This document shows, one piece after another, positions 25,401 to 33,600 of a DNA stretch of 64,000 nt. The DNA comes from Nocardioides currus (GTDB taxonomy: Bacteria; Actinomycetota; Actinomycetes; Propionibacteriales; Nocardioidaceae). The stretch is from NCBI RefSeq assembly GCF_003057875.1, contig NZ_PYXZ01000002.1:682254-746253 (forward strand), given 5' to 3'. The notes beneath the pieces were generated by a model. The model was not told where the DNA came from. It saw only the letters and a list, made by a program, of their open reading frames with translations, and made no database searches. Position numbers and translations under genes: made by a program. The stretch's first letter is position 1; every line of letters begins with the position of its first letter.

Positions 25401-25487
25401 GCGGATCAGGTGACCGCTGGTCGGCCGGCCGGCGCCGAGCTTGGTGGCGAGCGGGTTGTAGACCTTACGGGCGGTGTACAGAGTCAA
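22479..25487 (-). CDS. Large serine recombinase (about 1,000 residues)
   Basis: 1,002 residues from TTG 25487, preceded by GAGGAGG. N-terminal resolvase domain: RYS (likely nucleophile Ser31) and TRAGRDRADW (residues 156-165), matching the Arg-rich catalytic block, followed by VSMVFGGQRYD. The recombinase domain begins near ELQMPYGWCHKKDKHG (233-248). A coiled coil occupies about 640-670, and the C-terminus has a Cys-rich zinc-ribbon-like pair (CPHGKC ... ICAHCRR). It is longer than phiC31-type integrases and diverged in the catalytic domain. It should integrate or excise the surrounding element; att sites were not recognised. Confidence 0.8.
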   Translation of the reverse strand: MTLYTARKVYNPLATKLGAGRPTSGHLIRYSLVGDAGGSAGQRDSHFSIYGGDPDIAAISQFPDAAWDPAQPDVGATHGITWITMADLHHDATGHEPIAAVVCVGDVVFLNITLSSTIKHIVRLDGEDLNGVTVLVMSLLNHFPTLREVCWADDVTRAGRDRADWSTITNKCKIRDVSMVFGGQRYDQSIPGDELALGALGLVGGSDDPNRRRRMTGKRLMKYKAGGAALAELQMPYGWCHKKDKHGRSVEEGNRGLVPEAQPEMAPVIASLYQAHADGETYQDITARLAAYEAERLIVRRDHTDLDNTFARALGDDNASYGAAKSFFTRSDSNPPAIPSDLDIARYLEGEDPADVFDADVRFFIAKVELIRTGRYFRRLNNDIRGRNIVLDGIPATYRDDLDEYGYFDVLSASWGWPTDEQGNEIPRFGVPDRVCRQVAARLLRELRAPKAPTGGQAHHTPTRRALQCFPNWVVPPGHLGSKYDDEPTQWGVQARVNNSGRANAILLFRRESAAAGSRTGRGWSYFGVGESRPDHTAATFSLLELEASVASRLDHGVRSLLDPTTIAQLTEAQRRSDDADPTTTWRHQIALKTAARTPLEDEIKGHRTMAAISAAAGDEDEAKAYAAQVTEVKTKVAAYDAEIERLQEKIRKHESGSANVRHDHTDVSVAAHLVAGLESAARNNGESPSRFGTLCDETFIEWRFHVDGDDVLWSCTALLPLASGGQAQLPLTGRIRNVRTRTGRNLANTETVVRYLFEEGRELTATADLLQVTRATLLKKRVMPWLVVNGVTSRGAKCALVDHPISEVRQELHRWVTGAAGDGTKSPTSAYTERLRSTYTDPGLAWGDAAVPDETVWIAGAIALLTVDTATRRNGLPILDVALALGRTEDEIRELVKPQRRSGGFTRPVYLMYANQDKTHVKAIPCPHGKCRRRRHADHVVLLPEVAASGYGVICAHCRRTPAEYGAWPLTQYPTAYLGGWTSAGVSGSLREAPRTIRSPR

Positions 25488-25629
25488 GGGGTCCTCCTCG
25501 GGTAGGTGCGGTGCACCGTGCCTGCGAGGTCTCCTGACGCAATGGGATCGATGGAGGAGTTCTGGCTCACCGAGATGGGTAGGGACTCCTCCACCCCGGG
25601 CAAGACCTTCAAGGTAGAGGGTCAGAAGC

Positions 25630-26055
25630 TCAGCTTCCGTTTCCTGCCAGCCTCGTCGCCGCGTCGTCTGGGTCGACTGCGATGGTGAGGCCCCGGGCCC
25701 GCAGCCGCTCGCTGATGTCAGGGACGAGGTGCACGGCCCCGTACGCGAGTTGAACGAGGAGCGCGGCGTAGGTGCCGGGGGTCTTGCCGCTCATCGCGGA
25801 GACCAACGCGGACCGAACGGCCCGGGCGTCGCTGGCTCGTAGTGAGAGGAGCGCCGGGCCGAGGACGGGGTGGTCACTCAAGGCGGTTGGCGGCGCCCAC
25901 GACCAGCAGGCCTCGACCAGGCAGAACGCGACGAGCACACGGTCGTCCACGTGCGCGAAGGCCATTCGGGTGGCCAGGACGGCGCAGGTGTCGTCATGCA
26001 CGCTGGCAGCGGTCATCAGGGCGACGGCGACCGTATCGGCCTGCTGGATCTCCAC
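25630..26055 (-). CDS. Hypothetical helical protein in the recombinase element
   Basis: 141 residues from GTG 26055 (AGGAG five bases upstream). All-helical composition, one Trp pair (ACWSWAPP), no recognised motif. It contains a short predicted amphipathic stretch (YAALLVQLAYGAVHLVPDISERL). It lies between the DUF3987 gene and the recombinase on the same strand, about 140 bp before the recombinase. Function unknown. Confidence 0.6.
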   Translation of the reverse strand: MEIQQADTVAVALMTAASVHDDTCAVLATRMAFAHVDDRVLVAFCLVEACWSWAPPTALSDHPVLGPALLSLRASDARAVRSALVSAMSGKTPGTYAALLVQLAYGAVHLVPDISERLRARGLTIAVDPDDAATRLAGNGS

Positions 26056-26182
26056 GCCTACTCCTGTTCTGTGCCGGGAGGTGCACGCTCACCGTCACGG
26101 TGCGCGCGCGGCACCGCGCTGCAGCGCCCGTGGTCGACCGACCTAGTCCTGATGCTCGGGCCCGGGGGACTTGGCAGTCAGG

Positions 26183-26332
26183 TCAGGTCGCGGACGAGCA
26201 GACGGTCACAGCTGCCCACATCGCGGTCGTGGCCCCGAGCTCATCGACGAGCTGGTCCGGGGTGAGGGTGCGCGCTCGGGTCAGCTCGTCGAGGTACGAC
26301 TGCAGGGCGAGGGCATAGGTGGGGGCGGCCAT
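26183..26332 (-). CDS. Small hypothetical protein
   Basis: 49 residues from ATG 26332; a TTG at 26368 would extend it by 12 residues. Two short helices (ALALQSYLDELTRAR and PDQLVDELGATTAMW). No family recognised. It lies on the same strand as its neighbours in the recombinase element, with loose spacing. Coding support is only codon bias and position. Confidence 0.4.
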   Translation of the reverse strand: MAAPTYALALQSYLDELTRARTLTPDQLVDELGATTAMWAAVTVCSSAT

Positions 26333-26409
26333 GTCCGCTACCTGTGAGCGCTCCTTCCGGGAGGACAACTTGCCGGCCGCTTCATGGTCAGTACGCGACG
26401 CCGGCCACC

Positions 26410-26463
26410 AAGGAAACGAAAGAACGAAGAAGCCCGCCGGCTCCTTCGTTCCTTCGTTTCCTT
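26410..26463. repeat. Long imperfect hairpin with 25-bp arms after the DUF3987 gene
   Basis: Arms 26410-26434 and 26439-26463 pair with two mismatches around a 4-nt CGCC loop; both arms are built from AACGAA/TTCGTT units. It starts 3 bp past the stop codon of the leftward DUF3987 gene (stop at 26466-26468). It could act as a terminator without a U-run, an mRNA stabiliser, or a protein-binding site of the element. Confidence 0.7.
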
Positions 26464-26465
26464 CG

Positions 26466-27773
26466 TCAGCGCACGGCCGTCAGGATGGAGCTGGGCCTCC
26501 CTCCGGACGCTCGGGACGACACCGTCGCCATGCCCAGGTCGACGAGCTTCAGGACGAGCGCGTCCAGTTCGTACCTGGCCTTGTTCTTGGAGAAGACCTC
26601 GCTGACCTGGGTTCGGTTGAGGCCCGCGGCGCCGGCTGCGGACACTGCGGAGTAGAGGCGATCCAGGTCGGGGTTGCCGAGGGTGGCTCCCCAGATGTGG
26701 GCGACGGACGCCTCGGAGTACTCCCAGAGCGCCGCCGCAGCGCTGAGGTGGACCGGCTCCATCGTCGTCGACTGGTCGAGCAGCGCGTAGATCGTGGCGA
26801 GGCGCAGCATCTGGGGGCTCGCCCGGACGGTGAGCGAGTCGTAGACGTCGCCGCCGGACGGCTGTGACTCGACGATGTTGTACAGCGAGTCCCACCGCTG
26901 GCTGAACGCCTTGCTGCGGGCGACCTCGCCGGCACTGCGAGCGAAGGTGACCGCAGCGCGCAGTTCCGTCCCGAACGCATCGACCTCGGCCGGGGCCAGA
27001 CGCCCGGGCTCAGGAAGGAGCGCGCCACGGTGGCTCAGGACGTGGATGAATCGGTTCGCGTACCCGTTCGCGATGTCTACCGGCTTCAGGACCGCCTTGA
27101 GCTCGTTGATCGTCACGTGGCCAAGCACGGACAGGTGGGGGTGCTCGGCCACGAGCGTTGCCGCCCTCGTCCGAGCGCTGAGCGCGTCGCCGTCCCATGC
27201 CGACCGCAGGATGGGGGAGATGATCGAGCCTTGCCGTCCTGCGACGGTGAGCAGACGCCCGTACTCCTCCTCGGTCAGAAGGAGGCGCTGATCCCCGTCG
27301 TTTTCTGGACCCTCGGCCAGTGACGCGAGTGCCTGGATGAGGGCTTCACCGGACTGGATGCCACCTCGCATGTGTCGCGTGGCCATGAAGTCCCCGTCGG
27401 CGGCGTCCAGGACAGGCCGGACCGCGGCGGCTGACGTGCCCTTCCGCGCCCGGGCTGATGATCCGACCACCACGCCGAAGAGGATCGGGTAGTGCTTCTG
27501 GTGCCCGACGCTCACGTAGGCGCTGCGCCCCACCATGGCGGCGAAGGAGACGAGCAGGGTCAGGAGCATCGCCGGGGGCGACGCCTCGGTGAGGGGGGCG
27601 AGGGCTTGGACGATCCGTCCGGAGATCCCGTGCAGTGCGTCCGGGCCGAGCTCAGGGGGCGTGCTTCGGCTGTCGAGTCGGCTCGCCAGGCGCAGGCGGC
27701 CCAAGAGCTCGTACGACGCGTCGGAGGCCGCAGCGCCGTCGGTGACCGCCGGCTGCAGCGTCTGGGCGGTCAC
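26466..27773 (-). CDS. DUF3987-family ATPase-like protein of mobile elements
   Basis: 435 residues from GTG 27773. Features: a Walker-A-like GSSARARKGTS near residue 130, the family phrase RGGIQSGEALIQAL, LLLTEEEYGRLL with acidic residues typical of a Walker-B position, and a conserved LSVLGHVTINELKAVL block, ending in a wHTH-like tail (GLNRTQVSEVFSKNKARYELDALVLKLVDLG written here in parts). DUF3987 proteins accompany replication and primase genes of plasmids and integrative elements. The start overlaps the stop of the ribbon-helix-helix gene (GTGA), so they are coupled. Confidence 0.75.
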   Translation of the reverse strand: MTAQTLQPAVTDGAAASDASYELLGRLRLASRLDSRSTPPELGPDALHGISGRIVQALAPLTEASPPAMLLTLLVSFAAMVGRSAYVSVGHQKHYPILFGVVVGSSARARKGTSAAAVRPVLDAADGDFMATRHMRGGIQSGEALIQALASLAEGPENDGDQRLLLTEEEYGRLLTVAGRQGSIISPILRSAWDGDALSARTRAATLVAEHPHLSVLGHVTINELKAVLKPVDIANGYANRFIHVLSHRGALLPEPGRLAPAEVDAFGTELRAAVTFARSAGEVARSKAFSQRWDSLYNIVESQPSGGDVYDSLTVRASPQMLRLATIYALLDQSTTMEPVHLSAAAALWEYSEASVAHIWGATLGNPDLDRLYSAVSAAGAAGLNRTQVSEVFSKNKARYELDALVLKLVDLGMATVSSRASGGRPSSILTAVR

Positions 27774-27958
27774 AGGGTCACCTCGCTCTCGACGTACTGC
27801 CGTGCCGCCAGGCGCATGACCGAGGCCACGGACCTGTCCTCGGCTGCGGCGCGTGCCTTGAGGGCCTCACGGAGGTCCTGAGGGAGGCGGACGACGATCG
27901 CGACGTCGTTGGCGGGCGCGGGGGAGACGGTGATGGGGGACTGCGTGGAGGTGGGCAT
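27770..27958 (-). CDS. Ribbon-helix-helix (CopG/Arc-like) DNA-binding protein
   Basis: 62 residues. After a disordered N-terminus comes the RHH core: strand VAIVVRLPQDLREAL and helices LKARAAAEDRSVASVMRLAARQYVES (given as separate helix cues). Such proteins regulate replication or partition genes of small elements. First gene of the leftward operon with the DUF3987 gene; the operator is probably in the 237-bp region to its right, which carries a TTCTTGTGT direct repeat. Confidence 0.75.
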   Translation of the reverse strand: MPTSTQSPITVSPAPANDVAIVVRLPQDLREALKARAAAEDRSVASVMRLAARQYVESEVTL

Positions 27959-28055
27959 GTGGATCCTCGGTGTGATCGGGCAGATGGGTTGCCGCTGTCG
28001 CGACGACTACTGAAAGTCGCCGTCGTCGATCACTCCGCAATCAGGCTCACCCCCC

Positions 28056-28086
28056 TTCTTGTGTGATCTGGACCACTTTCTTGTGT
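28056..28086. repeat. Direct repeat TTCTTGTGT, two copies 22 bp apart
   Basis: TTCTTGTGT at 28056-28064 and again at 28078-28086, a spacing of two helical turns. It lies in the divergent intergenic region between the RHH regulator and the nuclease operon. Possible binding site for the RHH protein or a short iteron pair; only two copies, so weak. Confidence 0.4.
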
Positions 28087-28130
28087 CGGGCGCCTCCGCG
28101 CAGACCTGTGGCAGTGGGCCACACAACAGA

Positions 28131-28151
28131 GCCCCCGCAGACGGCGGGGGC
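28131..28151. terminator. GC-rich hairpin in the leader of the 28.2-kb operon
   Basis: GCCCCCGC (28131-28138) and GCGGGGGC (28144-28151) form a perfect 8-bp stem with a 5-nt loop, 45 bp before the GTG start at 28196. It may end an antisense or leader transcript, or attenuate the operon. No U-run follows. Confidence 0.4.
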
Positions 28152-28195
28152 ATCCGGCCCCTTCTGCTGCGGTCGACACCCGCTGGAGGGTCCAC

Positions 28196-28558
28196 GTGAC
28201 ACCAACGAACCAGCCGCAGCCCGCGCTCGCGCTGGCCGCCACCCCGGCTCCACCCCGTGACCGGGAGACCCAGCGTCTCCTCGACCTCTGGGTGCAGCTC
28301 GCCTACCGCACCGCCTCCGCGGCGGCGCACCACAGCCCCGACGAGGCGTCCTTGCGTGACCTGCAACTGCAGGTCGAGGACGTCCTCAGCGACCGGCTGG
28401 ACGACGCGTACCTGGTGCTTGACGAGCTCTGGTGCTGGGAAGCCGCCCTGATGCACACGGCGGAGACCCCGCCCGAGGACTGCCTGATCTGCCGCAAGGC
28501 ACGGCTCGGCCTCCCGGCTGACCTGCCGTTGCCGGCTGGTCTGGGAGGTGCCCGATGA
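28196..28558 (+). CDS. Hypothetical protein, first gene of nuclease operon
   Basis: 120 residues from GTG 28196 with GGAGGG upstream. Disordered Pro/Ala N-terminus, then an acidic helical body (RLLDLWVQLAYRT, DLQLQVEDVLSDRLDDAYLVLDELWCW) and a C-terminal ETPPEDCLICRKARLG with a Cys-x2-Cys. No family recognised. The stop overlaps the start of the 433-residue nuclease-like gene (ATGA), so the two proteins are probably made together and may form a complex. Confidence 0.65.
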   Translation: MTPTNQPQPALALAATPAPPRDRETQRLLDLWVQLAYRTASAAAHHSPDEASLRDLQLQVEDVLSDRLDDAYLVLDELWCWEAALMHTAETPPEDCLICRKARLGLPADLPLPAGLGGAR

Positions 28559-29856
28559 CCGTCGCCCACATCCCGCAGGGAGCAGCTCCGGTCGCAGTGA
28601 ACACCGACACGGTCGTCATCCACGACCTCTCGGTCACCCACGGTGAGGCGGCGGCGCTCGTCCGGTCCCACATGTCCGAGCACGGTCCCGAAGCGGCCGC
28701 GGACCTTGTCCGGCGGGCAATCCCCGTCGGTCTGGTCGCGCTCTCGCTCGGCACAGCCGGCATCGACACCGGCAGCCTCACCCGCACCCTCGACGCGTTC
28801 GCCGATCGGGTGGACGAGAAGTCCGGAGCGGCGCTGGCCAGCCTCGACCAGACGCTGACCCGGCTCCGCGGGGGCGAGGAGGCTGTGGCCCGAGCGGCAG
28901 GTGCCGTCCTCGACAAGCTGCCAGCCCAGGTTGAGGCCGCTCTGGCCGGCCAGGCCGGAAACGTCCGGGCCAGCGTCATGGAGGCAGCTCGAGCCGTCCA
29001 GGATGCCGGAGTCCAGGAGATCACCACGGCGCTCGCGCGCCACTCCGAGTCGGTGCGTGACGCACTCAGCCTCGATCGGGAGGGACCCGTCCGCATGCTG
29101 CGGCAGGACCTCCTCGAGGAGCTGGGCGGCACGCGACGTGAGCTCGGCGAGCAGCTGGCTCTCGTGAAGGGCCTGGTCGAGGCCGCACAGGTGGCCAAGA
29201 CCGCTGGCGCCAAGAGCAGCCGCGCGATCGGAGCCGCCAACGAGGACGACGCCATGGCGCTCTGCCACGACGTCGTCACCGCCGCCGGTGACCTCTTCGA
29301 GCGCACCGGCAGCCAGCCGGGCGCAGGGGGCACGCGTCGCTCGGGCGATGGTGTGGTGACGCTGTCCCAGGCCATCACCGGCCACGGCCGGCAGGTCCGG
29401 CTCGTCGTGGAGGCGAAGTCGAGAACCAGGCCCTTGTCGGCCAAGCAACACCGCGACGAGGTCGCCAACGCGTGTCGCGTCCGAGACGCGGCCGGAGGTC
29501 TCGTGCTCGTCCCGACCGATGCTGAGGTGCCTGGTGGCGGATCGTTCGCCCGTGTCGACACCTGTGCGTACGTCGTCAGCTGCTCGCAGCCGGCGAGCGT
29601 GGAACTCATCTACCTTCTTCTTCGCGAGCACGTGGCGATGTTGAAGGTCAGACACGACGACGGGTCCGAGATCGACCTCGACCAGGTCGAGGCGCGTCTC
29701 AACGTCGCCCTCGCCGGCATCAGCCAGCTCGACGAGGTCGGCCGCCTGGCCAACCAGGCCAAGAACTCGCTCGAGAAGCTCATCGTCCTCGGACGAGACA
29801 CCCAGCAGAAGGTCAGGGAGACCCTGACCGAGGGCATTGCCCTCATGCACCCGTAG
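28555..29856 (+). CDS. Coiled-coil protein with PD-(D/E)XK nuclease-like motif
   Basis: 433 residues from ATG 28555. The N-terminal 60% is helical and rich in heptads (repeated Leu in ALDQTLTRLRG-like stretches). A compact domain near residues 250-330 contains GDGVV followed by a spacer and VVEAKSR, which fits the D...ExK catalytic pattern of PD-(D/E)XK nucleases. The C-terminus is again coiled coil (LANQAKNSLEKLIVLGRD). It is coupled to the gene at 28196 and lies next to a Type ISP restriction enzyme. A DNA-degrading defence or element-maintenance role is inference; no family name is claimed. Confidence 0.65.
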   Translation: MTVAHIPQGAAPVAVNTDTVVIHDLSVTHGEAAALVRSHMSEHGPEAAADLVRRAIPVGLVALSLGTAGIDTGSLTRTLDAFADRVDEKSGAALASLDQTLTRLRGGEEAVARAAGAVLDKLPAQVEAALAGQAGNVRASVMEAARAVQDAGVQEITTALARHSESVRDALSLDREGPVRMLRQDLLEELGGTRRELGEQLALVKGLVEAAQVAKTAGAKSSRAIGAANEDDAMALCHDVVTAAGDLFERTGSQPGAGGTRRSGDGVVTLSQAITGHGRQVRLVVEAKSRTRPLSAKQHRDEVANACRVRDAAGGLVLVPTDAEVPGGGSFARVDTCAYVVSCSQPASVELIYLLLREHVAMLKVRHDDGSEIDLDQVEARLNVALAGISQLDEVGRLANQAKNSLEKLIVLGRDTQQKVRETLTEGIALMHP

Positions 29857-29860
29857 AACC

Positions 29861-29896
29861 AGTGAGGAGGAGCGCATCCATGCGCTCCTCCTCACT
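29861..29896. terminator. Bidirectional terminator hairpin
   Basis: Perfect inverted repeat with 17-bp arms and a CC loop (29861-29877 and 29880-29896), 4 bp after the nuclease gene stop. The convergent gene at 29892-30215 ends inside it (its stop codon is in the right arm). No strong U-run, but stability and position support termination from both sides. Confidence 0.75.
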
Positions 29897-30215
29897 CTGC
29901 GTTGTCGTGCCCCTGCGGGGCGGGGTCACCGTCAGGTCCGGGGCCATCGGTGTCGGAGACGAGCCACGGCCACTCGGACACGTCGCCGAGGAGGATGCGG
30001 GCTCCGGGGGAGAGGTGGTCGTAGAGCCAGACGCCGATGCTGCGCGACTCCCGGAGCTCGTCCTCGAGGCGCTCGATCTCGTTCAGGAGCTGGAGCGCAG
30101 CATGGGTGACGTCCTCGACGATCTCCGCTGGCGCGGGGTCGTCGGGGGCGAGGCCCAGCTGCGTCAACCAGGTCGCACGTCGGCGCCACTGGGCGCGCTG
30201 GTCAGGGGTGCTCAT
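29892..30215 (-). CDS. Hypothetical protein
   Basis: 107 residues from ATG 30215 (MSTPDQRAQWRRR). Helical, with a short heptad stretch (LQLLNEIERLEDELRESR), a Trp-rich segment (VSEWPWLVSD) and an acidic/Pro tail. No family recognised. Convergent with the nuclease operon; the stop lies inside the shared terminator. It may belong to the same accessory segment. Confidence 0.6.
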   Translation of the reverse strand: MSTPDQRAQWRRRATWLTQLGLAPDDPAPAEIVEDVTHAALQLLNEIERLEDELRESRSIGVWLYDHLSPGARILLGDVSEWPWLVSDTDGPGPDGDPAPQGHDNAE

Positions 30216-30288
30216 GCTGTCAGGGTCGCGGGTGGTCACGACATCCGTGCGCAGCCGGCCGCCGGCTGTGGACTCGGTCGCGCCGCTG

Positions 30289-30519
30289 CTACCCGGAGCG
30301 CGGGCTGATGTGGAGTCGGTACTTGTGTCCCAACCGGACCTCTTCGAGCGCGACGACCTCGGCATCCCAGAGAGCGAGACCCTCGTCGCGAAGGACGAGC
30401 CGGTCGCCTACTGCGGGTTCCTGGTCGGCGATGAGGTCGACGTCGTGCAGGTACGTCACCCCGAGCTGACGCGCGACAGGGGAGAGCTCGATGTCGTAGG
30501 TCGTCGCACGCCCGCTCAT
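30289..30519 (-). CDS. Small hypothetical protein
   Basis: 76 residues from ATG 30519. Beta-rich (TYDIELSPVAR, VGDRLVLRDEGLALWDAEVVALEE), compatible with a small SH3-like or beta-barrel fold, but no family is recognised. It is divergent from the Type ISP gene across 114 bp, so it could be a regulator or accessory factor of it; that is speculation. Confidence 0.55.
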   Translation of the reverse strand: MSGRATTYDIELSPVARQLGVTYLHDVDLIADQEPAVGDRLVLRDEGLALWDAEVVALEEVRLGHKYRLHISPRSG

Positions 30520-30633
30520 GCGGTGAATCTAGCCCGGCGCCTGAGCGTCGGCGAGCCCTCCTGTCGATCCGGCGGAGTGCCCCATCGCCGGCTTCGGCCG
30601 CGAGGCCGTCCGGCGTGAGGCACAATCACGCGC

Positions 30634-33600
30634 ATGTCGGTGACGATCCACGAAGTCCTGGGGGAGCTTCGGGCCTCGGCCCTCGATGAGCGCGACAAGG
30701 GGGACAAGTTCGAGCGACTGGTGCAGTCGTTCCTGCGCACGGACCCGGAGTGGACGGCGAAGTTCGACGACGTCTGGACCTGGACCGAGTGGCCCGAGCG
30801 TGGGACGCGCGCCGACACCGGCATCGACCTTGTCGCCAGGGTCCGTGAGACCGACACCTTCGCCGCCATCCAGTGCAAGTTCTACGACGAGAACAGCACC
30901 GTGTCGAAGGGCGACATCGACTCCTTCCTCTCCGCCTCGTCCAAGGCGGAGTTCAGCGCGAGGTACATCTTCGACACTGCCAAGGGCTGGTCGAGAAACG
31001 CCGACGAGACGCTGGAGGGCCAGATGGTCCCCGTCCAGCGGGTCGACATCGGCTACATGGAGGACGCGGGGATCGACTGGTCCGGCTACTCCTGGTCGAC
31101 CCCTGAGGTGCTCCCCACCACCGGCCCCAAGACGTTGAGGCCGCACCAGTCGCGCGCACTGGACGACGTACGCCGCGGCCTGTCAACGGCAGACCGCGGC
31201 CGGATGATCATGGCCTGCGGCACGGGCAAGACCTTCACCTCCCTGCGCATCGCCGAGGACCTCGTGGGTGTCGGGGGGTCGGTGCTGTTCCTTGTGCCGA
31301 GCATCCAGTTGATGAGCCAGAGCCTGCGGGAGTGGATGGTCAACCGGGAGGTCGACATCCGCCCGTTCGCCGTCTGCTCCGACGTCCGGGTCGGCCGCAA
31401 GACCTCCGACGACGCCGACCTCTCGACGGTCGACCTCACCGAGCCGGCCACCACCGACGCCGCGACCCTCGCCGCACGCATGGGCGTCGGACGCCACTCC
31501 AGCCCACGGATGACCGTCGTCTTCGCGACCTACCAGTCCATCGACGTCGTTGCCGAGGCCCAGCGGTTGGGAGTGCCCGGCTTCGACCTTGTCGTCTGTG
31601 ACGAGGCACACCGCACGACCGGGGTGACGCTTGCCGGTCAGGACGAGTCCCACTTCGTGAAGGTCCACGACGGCGACTACCTCAAGGCCGACCGCCGGCT
31701 TTACATGACCGCGACGCCGCGGGTGTTCGGCGACGCGGTCCGCAAGAAGGCCACCGACGCCGAGGCCCTCCTCGCCGACATGAGCGATGAGACGATCTTC
31801 GGTCCGGAGCTGCACCGCCTCGGCTTCGGCGATGCCGTCGAGGCTGACCTCCTCACCGACTACAAGGTGCTCGTCCTCTCCGTCGACGAGTCCTACGTCG
31901 CGGAGCACTTCCAGTCCGCCATGGCCCAGTCCGGCGAGATCGCGCTCGGCGACGCAGCCAAGCTCATCGGCTGCTGGAACGGGCTGCGCAAGCACTTCGG
32001 CAAGGACGACCTCGGCGGCGACGACGCGCCGATGCGTCGCGCGGTCGCCTTCGCGAAGGACATCAAGGCCTCCAAGCTCGCGGCCGGCTCCTTCCCCGTC
32101 ATGGTGGACCGCGCCCGGCAGGACGAGACGGACGACCGCGCGGACCTGCGCGTGGAGGCCCGCCACGTCGACGGCACCATGGGCATCCACGAGCGCAACA
32201 CCCACCTCGCGTGGTTGAAGGAGGAGCCCCCGGTCGATGCGTGTCGAGTCCTCACCAACGCCCGTTGCCTCTCCGAGGGCGTCGACGTCCCCGCCCTCGA
32301 CGCGGTGCTGTTCCTGACGCCGCGCGGCTCGCAGGTCGACGTCGTCCAGTCCGTTGGCCGAGTCATGCGCAAGGCCCCCGGCAAGCAGCTCGGCTACATC
32401 GTCCTGCCCATCGTCGTGCCCTCCGGCGTCTCGCCGGAGGAGGCGCTGCGGGACAACGAGCGCTACAAGGTCGTGTGGCAGGTCCTCCAGGCTCTTCGCT
32501 CACACGACGAGCGCTTCCACGCCATGATCAACCAGATCGAGCTCAACAAGCGCAAGCCCGACCGGCTCCGCATCATCGACGTCACCCCGCGTCCCGATCG
32601 GGCCGCGCGGCCAGCCGAGCCCGAGAGCGAACAGCTCGCCCTCGACTACGGCTTCGACGGCTTCCGCGACGCCATGTACGCCCGCATCGTCCAGAAGGTC
32701 GGCGAGCGGAAGTACTGGGAGACCTGGGCCAAGGACGTCGCCGACATCGCCCAGGCCCACATCACCCGCATCAACGGCCTCCTCAAGGACCCCGAGTCCA
32801 ACCCCGCCCAAGAGTTCGCGGAGTTCCTCGCCGGCCTGCGTGGCAACCTCAACGAGGGGATCACCCGCGACGAGGCCATCGAGATGCTCGCCCAGCACCT
32901 CATCACGCGACCCATCTTCGAGGTCCTCTTCGACGACTTCGACTTCACCGCGCACAACCCGGTCGCCCGCACCATGGAGCTCATGCTCGCCTCCCTCGAC
33001 GAGCACAACCTCGCCGCCGAGCAGTCCAAGCTCGACCGCTTCTACGAGTCCGTCCGCCGACGTGCGGATGGCCTCGACAACGCGCACGCCAAGCAGCGCG
33101 TCATCATCGAGCTCTACGACCGGTTCTTCTCCGCCGCCTTCTCGCGGACGGTCGACCGGCTCGGCATCGTCTACACGCCCGTCGAGATCGTCGACTTCAT
33201 CCTCCACTCTGCTGACCAGGTCCTCCGCGCGGAGTTCGGGCAGGGCCTCACCGACCGCGGCGTCCACGTCCTCGACGGCTTCGCCGGCACCGGTACGTTC
33301 CTCACCCGGCTGCTGATGTCCGACCTCATCGAGCCCCACGACCTTGCCCGCAAGTACGCCTACGAGCTCCACGCCAACGAGATGGTGCTGCTGGCGTACT
33401 ACATCGCCGCCGTGAACATCGAGACCATCTACGCCGACGTGCGCCGGGAGCTTGCCCCAGTGCTGGGGGAGGAGCGCGACGACTTCGGCGACGCCGTCCC
33501 GACCTACGAGCCGTTCCCGGGCCTGGTCCTCACCGACACGTTCCAGTCCTACGAGGACGGTGACCGCGACGACCTCGACATCTTCCCGGAGAACAACGAG

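Noticed and set aside
25551..25688. Short + strand frame (MEEFWLTEMGRD...) between the recombinase and the gene at 25630
   Set aside because: Codon bias looks coding-like, but it overlaps the end of a better-supported opposite-strand gene, has no ribosome site and no recognisable motif.
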